Positions 5,466 to 8,380 of a DNA stretch of 8,380 bases are shown piece after piece. This DNA comes from an uncultured Rubrivivax sp. (GTDB lineage: Bacteria; Pseudomonadota; Gammaproteobacteria; Burkholderiales; Burkholderiaceae_C), in assembly GCA_937967345.1 (NCBI GenBank), contig CALBTN010000234.1, positions 1-8,380 of the forward strand, given 5' to 3'. Under the pieces are notes generated by a model. The model worked only from the letters and a program-made list of their open reading frames with translations, did no database searches and was not told where the DNA came from. Position 1 is the first letter of the stretch; each line of letters begins with the position of its first letter. Made by a program: the position numbers and the translations under genes.

Positions 5466-6164
5466 GTGTCGAGCACCGCGCCGCGCATCATCGATCCGCA
5501 CGCGGTGCCGGTGGTCGGCACCGATGCCCACTTGCCTGCGGTCGATCCTCGTCGCCTCACACCCGAAGCGCTGCGCCAGCGCTTCGGCCGGGCATCGGCG
5601 TGGCAGGCCGAAATCGCCGGCGATACCGAACTGCACGCGGCGCGGTTGACACCAGCGTCAGTGCTGGTGCCGCTGGTGCAGCGTCCCGACGGTCTGAAGG
5701 TGCTGCTGACGCGCCGCACCGAGCACCTGCGCGACCACGCCGGGCAGATCAGCTTTCCTGGCGGACGTGCCGAGCAGCACGACAGCGATGCCGCCGCCAC
5801 CGCGTTGCGCGAGGCCGAGGAAGAAATCGGCCTGCCGCGCAGCGCGGTCGACATCATCGGCGAGCTGCCGCACTACATCACGATCACGCGCTTTCGCGTC
5901 ACGCCGGTGGTTGCGCTGGTGCACCCGCCGTTCACGCTGCACCCCGACGGTTTCGAGGTGGCCGAGGCCTTCGAGGTGCCGCTGCAGTTCCTGATGACTC
6001 CGGCGCACCACCAGCGCCATGCCTTCGTCCTGCAGGGCCAGGCGCGCCAGTTCCTGTCGATGCCGTGGCACGGTCTGGATGACCACGGCGTGCTGCGCGA
6101 GTACTTCATCTGGGGTGCGACCGCGGCGATGCTGCGAAACCTGTACGGCGTGCTGCGCGGCTGA
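5466..6164 (+). CDS. Nudix hydrolase, probable CoA pyrophosphatase (NudL/PCD1-like)
   Basis: Predicted cytosolic enzyme that hydrolyses the pyrophosphate bond of coenzyme A or its derivatives; the substrate is inferred from the subfamily. It has 232 residues. The subfamily signature LLTRRTEHLRDHAGQISFPG (80-99) leads into the Nudix box at about 99-123, which ends REAEEEIGL (115-123). Glu116, Glu119 and Glu120 are the likely metal ligands. The N-terminal 60 residues are variable and include LTPEALRQRF (31-40). The start chosen is the GTG at 5466, 79 bases after rplS; the frame is also open through the 3' end of rplS, but the residues encoded there do not look like this family. The ribosome site is weak. 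The gene lies between rplS and the CbiB-like gene on the same strand and is probably read through from rplS, since no terminator is visible between them. Confidence 0.88.
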   Translation: MSSTAPRIIDPHAVPVVGTDAHLPAVDPRRLTPEALRQRFGRASAWQAEIAGDTELHAARLTPASVLVPLVQRPDGLKVLLTRRTEHLRDHAGQISFPGGRAEQHDSDAAATALREAEEEIGLPRSAVDIIGELPHYITITRFRVTPVVALVHPPFTLHPDGFEVAEAFEVPLQFLMTPAHHQRHAFVLQGQARQFLSMPWHGLDDHGVLREYFIWGATAAMLRNLYGVLRG

Positions 6165-6186
6165 TGCCGGCGGCCGGCGCCGCCGC

Positions 6187-6216
6187 GATAGCGCTCGCTA
6201 TCATCGTCGGCGATGA
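6187..6216 (+). promoter_or_regulatory. Two overlapping hairpins at the start of the CbiB-like gene
   Basis: A first inverted repeat, GATAGCG-CT-CGCTATC, lies at 6187-6202. A second, TCATCG-TCGG-CGATGA, lies at 6201-6216 and contains the ATG at 6213. They share two bases, so full pairing of both at once is not possible. The second would hide the start codon in its stem. The same stretch holds TATCAT (6199-6204, five of six matches to a -10 box), which would start transcription almost at the ATG and give a leaderless message. No ribosome site and no -35 are seen. Confidence 0.45.
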
Positions 6217-7202
6217 GTTTTTTCGCCGTCCTCATCGCGCTGCTGATCGAGCAGCTCAAGCCGCTGCCGCGCGACAACTGGGTGCATGACCGGCTGGTCG
6301 CGTGGACCGCGTGGGTGGGGCGCAACTTCGATGCCGGCAAACCGCGCCATGTCTGGGTGGTGTGGTGCGTTTCGGTGCTCGGCCCGACCCTGCTGGTGGC
6401 GCTGGCGTACCTGGGGATCGAGCGTTATGGCGTGCTGCTGGCCGTGGCCTTCGACGTCGCGGTGCTGTATTTCACGCTCGGCTTTCGCCAGTTCAGCCAC
6501 TACTTCACCGACCTGCGCGATGCGCTGGACAGCGGCGACGATGACGAAGGCCGGCGGCTGTTGTCCGAGTGGTTGCACCTCGACGCGGCCGAACTGCCGC
6601 GCACCGAAGTGCTGCGCCACGTCATCGAGCACGCGCTGCTGGCTGCGCACCGGCACGTGTTCGGCGTGTTCTTCTGGTTCATCGTGTGCTCGGCGCTAGG
6701 CCTGGGGCCCGCCGGCGCGGTGCTGTACCGCATGGCCGAGTTCGTCAGCCGCTATTGGGCCTACCGGCTGCGGGCGTTGGACGCGCCCGACAACGACCGG
6801 CTGCGCGACGCTTCGCGCCGCGTGTTCGGCCTGATCGATGCGGTGCCGTCGCGGCTCACCGCCTTCGGTTTTGCCGTGGTCGGCAACTTCGAAGAGGCGA
6901 TCAACGGCTGGCGCCGCGATGCGCCGCTTTGGCAGCAGCCCAACGAGGGCATCATCCTGGCCGCCGCCGCCGGCGCGGTGGGCGTGCAGCTCGGCGGTGA
7001 CGCCGCACCCGGGGTCACGCCCGACCGCTCCAAGACCTTCAGCGGCGGCGCCCAGTCCGCCGTGGGCAGCGCCGAGGGCTCCACCGCCGGCATGCCGGTG
7101 CGCAGCGCTCATCTGCAAAGCGTGGTCGGGCTGGTGTGGCGCTCGGTGGTGCTGTGGATGCTGCTGCTGGCGCTGCTGACGCTGGCCAACATCATCGGTT
7201 GA
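6213..7202 (+). CDS. CobD/CbiB (AmpE-like) family membrane protein
   Basis: A 329-residue inner-membrane protein of the CobD/CbiB superfamily. True CbiB/CobD attaches the aminopropanol arm to cobyric acid in cobalamin synthesis; AmpE-like relatives have other, poorly known roles. Hydrophobic segments lie at about 1-12, 48-68, 73-90, 148-172 and 305-328. Family blocks are visible: FTLGFRQFSHYFTDLRDAL (87-105), GPAGAVLYRMAEF (165-177), FGLIDAVPSRLTAFGFAVVG (205-224), resembling the CbiB PARLTA region, and EGIILAAAAGAVGVQLGG (245-262). Residues 263-296 form a Gly/Ser/Ala-rich low-complexity loop before the last helix. No other cobalamin gene is in the window, so a role in B12 synthesis is not supported by context. 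It starts 48 bases after the Nudix gene and converges on the histidine kinase gene. Family assignment is firm, function open. Confidence 0.85.
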   Translation: MSFFAVLIALLIEQLKPLPRDNWVHDRLVAWTAWVGRNFDAGKPRHVWVVWCVSVLGPTLLVALAYLGIERYGVLLAVAFDVAVLYFTLGFRQFSHYFTDLRDALDSGDDDEGRRLLSEWLHLDAAELPRTEVLRHVIEHALLAAHRHVFGVFFWFIVCSALGLGPAGAVLYRMAEFVSRYWAYRLRALDAPDNDRLRDASRRVFGLIDAVPSRLTAFGFAVVGNFEEAINGWRRDAPLWQQPNEGIILAAAAGAVGVQLGGDAAPGVTPDRSKTFSGGAQSAVGSAEGSTAGMPVRSAHLQSVVGLVWRSVVLWMLLLALLTLANIIG

Positions 7203-7273
7203 GCGCGGCCGGGCCCGGCGCGATGCGCAGCACACGCCGTTCGAGCGGGCTCGCCGTTGCCGCTGCACCCGCC

Positions 7274-8380
7274 TCAGGCGCGCAGCGTGAAGTGAAAGCG
7301 TGCGCCCTGGCCTGGCTCGGCGTCGGCCCAGATGTCGCCGCCGTGGCGCCGCACGATGCGTTTGACCGACGCCAGGCCGACGCCGGTGCCGGCGAAGTCG
7401 TTGGCACTGTGCAGGCGCTGGAACACGCCGAACAGGCGATCCGCGTTGCGCATGTCGAAGCCGGCGCCGTTGTCGACGACGTGATACACCGTGCGGCCGT
7501 CCTGCTGATCGCAGTCGAAGCGGATCGACGCCTGCGCACGGCGCGCGCTGTACTTCCAGGCATTGCCCAGCAGGTTGTCCAGCACCAGCCGCAGCAGCGT
7601 GAGGTCGCCGTCGGCGGCCATGCCGGGCGCGATGCGTACCTCGACATCGCGCTCGGGCGCGCTGCGCCTGAGATCGTCGATGACGAAGCCGGCCAGCTGC
7701 GACAGGTTCACCGGCTGGCGTGCCAACGGTTGCGACGACAACTTGGCCAGCGCCAGCAACGCGTCGATCATGTTGTTCATGCGCGCGGCGGCGGCCAGCA
7801 CGCGGTCGAGATGGTCGTTGCCGATGCGATCGAGCACGCGGCCGTAGTCCTCTTTCAAGATGCGCGCAAAGCCGTCGACGACGCGGATCGGCGCCCGCAG
7901 GTCGTGCGTCACGGTGTAGCTGAACGCCGCCTGCTCGCTGAGCTGCTCGGCCATCTCGGCGCCGTCCAGAGCCACCGGCGGCGCCGGCGCGGCGGCACCA
8001 GCGGCAGCGCCGGGCAGTTCGGGCGCATCGCTGCGCGCGGTGCCGACATAACCTTCGAACTGGCCTTCGTCGTCGAAGCGCGGCACGCCGCGCAGCCGCC
8101 AGGCTCCGGCCTGCGGCGCGCCGGCCGGATGCACCTGCACATCGCTCAGCGCCACCATCGACTCGAGCTGCGCGCGCAGCGCACCGGTGTCGCCGCCAAA
8201 GCGCTCCCACAGCGGCTGGCCATCCCATGGGTCGTGGCTCCAGGCGTCGGCCGGCGCACCCGCCGGCGGTTGCAGCCGCTGCAGGCGATGGTGGCGGTCG
8301 GTCTGCCAGCACCACACGTCGAGCAACTGCGCCAGCAGCTGGTGCTGCGCGCGCGCCTCGCGCAGGGTGTGGCGTTGGCG
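7274..8380 (-). CDS. PAS-domain sensor histidine kinase (N-terminus cut by window edge)
   Basis: C-terminal 368 residues of a two-component sensor kinase; the frame is open to the right edge, so the start lies outside. The visible part begins with a PAS-like segment (DVWCWQTDRHHR, encoded near 8320-8285) that closes with the typical VPRFDDEGQFEGYVGTARSD (about 8086-8027), followed by an Ala/Pro linker. The dimerisation domain has the H-box SYTVTHDLRAPI, with the phospho-accepting His encoded at 7904-7906. The ATPase domain has the N-box LRLVLDNLLGNAWKYS (about 7591-7547), DNGAGFD (near 7474-7454), LFGVFQRLHSANDF and GTGVGL (near 7390-7373), and ends HGGDIWADAEPGQGARFHFTL. This resembles the phytochrome/Cph1-type kinases. 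An in-frame TTG at 8324-8326 exists but splits the PAS domain and is not the start. No response regulator is in the window. The gene converges on the CbiB-like gene with 71 bases between stops. Confidence 0.93.
   Translation of the reverse strand, partial: RQRHTLREARAQHQLLAQLLDVWCWQTDRHHRLQRLQPPAGAPADAWSHDPWDGQPLWERFGGDTGALRAQLESMVALSDVQVHPAGAPQAGAWRLRGVPRFDDEGQFEGYVGTARSDAPELPGAAAGAAAPAPPVALDGAEMAEQLSEQAAFSYTVTHDLRAPIRVVDGFARILKEDYGRVLDRIGNDHLDRVLAAAARMNNMIDALLALAKLSSQPLARQPVNLSQLAGFVIDDLRRSAPERDVEVRIAPGMAADGDLTLLRLVLDNLLGNAWKYSARRAQASIRFDCDQQDGRTVYHVVDNGAGFDMRNADRLFGVFQRLHSANDFAGTGVGLASVKRIVRRHGGDIWADAEPGQGARFHFTLRA

Noticed and set aside
7203..7273. The palindrome GCCGGGCCCGGC (7208-7219) and a CGAGC-GG-GCTCG dyad (7242-7253) between convergent genes, as a terminator
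   Set aside because: There is no loop of useful size and no T-run on either strand; such GC palindromes are expected by chance here.
6696..8315. A long minus-strand open frame overlapping the histidine kinase and the CbiB-like gene
   Set aside because: It is a frame-shifted shadow of the kinase; all kinase motifs are in the other frame.

Overview
The window is a GC-rich (roughly 70% by eye) stretch of bacterial chromosome. Its gene content and order point to a betaproteobacterium of the order Burkholderiales: folK next to a DUF47/PiT phosphate pair, and rpsP-rimM-trmD-rplS followed by a CoA-type Nudix hydrolase and a CobD/CbiB-family protein. The promoters that can be seen (TATAAT, CTACAAT) fit a sigma-70 organism. 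Placement at genus level is not possible from reading alone.

Left part (1-2495, all on +): the alanine-rich C-terminal tail of a protein that enters from upstream, by gene order probably the poly(A) polymerase PcnB. Two bases later comes folK (folate synthesis). After an 87-base gap with a plausible -10 box and a perfect 16-base inverted repeat comes a two-gene unit: a DUF47 (PhoU-like) regulator and a PiT-family phosphate transporter.

Middle (2492-3298): a small TM2-domain-like membrane protein on the minus strand, convergent with pit and sharing the bases CTAG as overlapping stop codons. It is followed by a 366-base gene-free divergent region that ends in a strong-looking promoter and a leader of about 125 bases for rpsP.

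Right part (3299-7202, +): the ribosome and tRNA-modification operon rpsP-rimM-trmD-rplS, with a perfect TATAAT lying across the trmD stop codon that may give rplS its own promoter. A Nudix hydrolase (probable CoA pyrophosphatase) and a CbiB/AmpE-like membrane protein follow, the latter with its start codon inside a small hairpin. The window ends with a convergent PAS-type sensor histidine kinase on the minus strand, whose N-terminus is cut by the right edge.

The genes are almost all conserved core genes. I see no phage, transposon, CRISPR, toxin-antitoxin or defence module, and no evidence of an undescribed system. The points worth a second look are regulatory or architectural: a 13-copy tetrapeptide repeat in the upstream protein's tail, hairpins at three gene starts or leaders, the internal rplS promoter, and the unexplained role of the CbiB-like gene.
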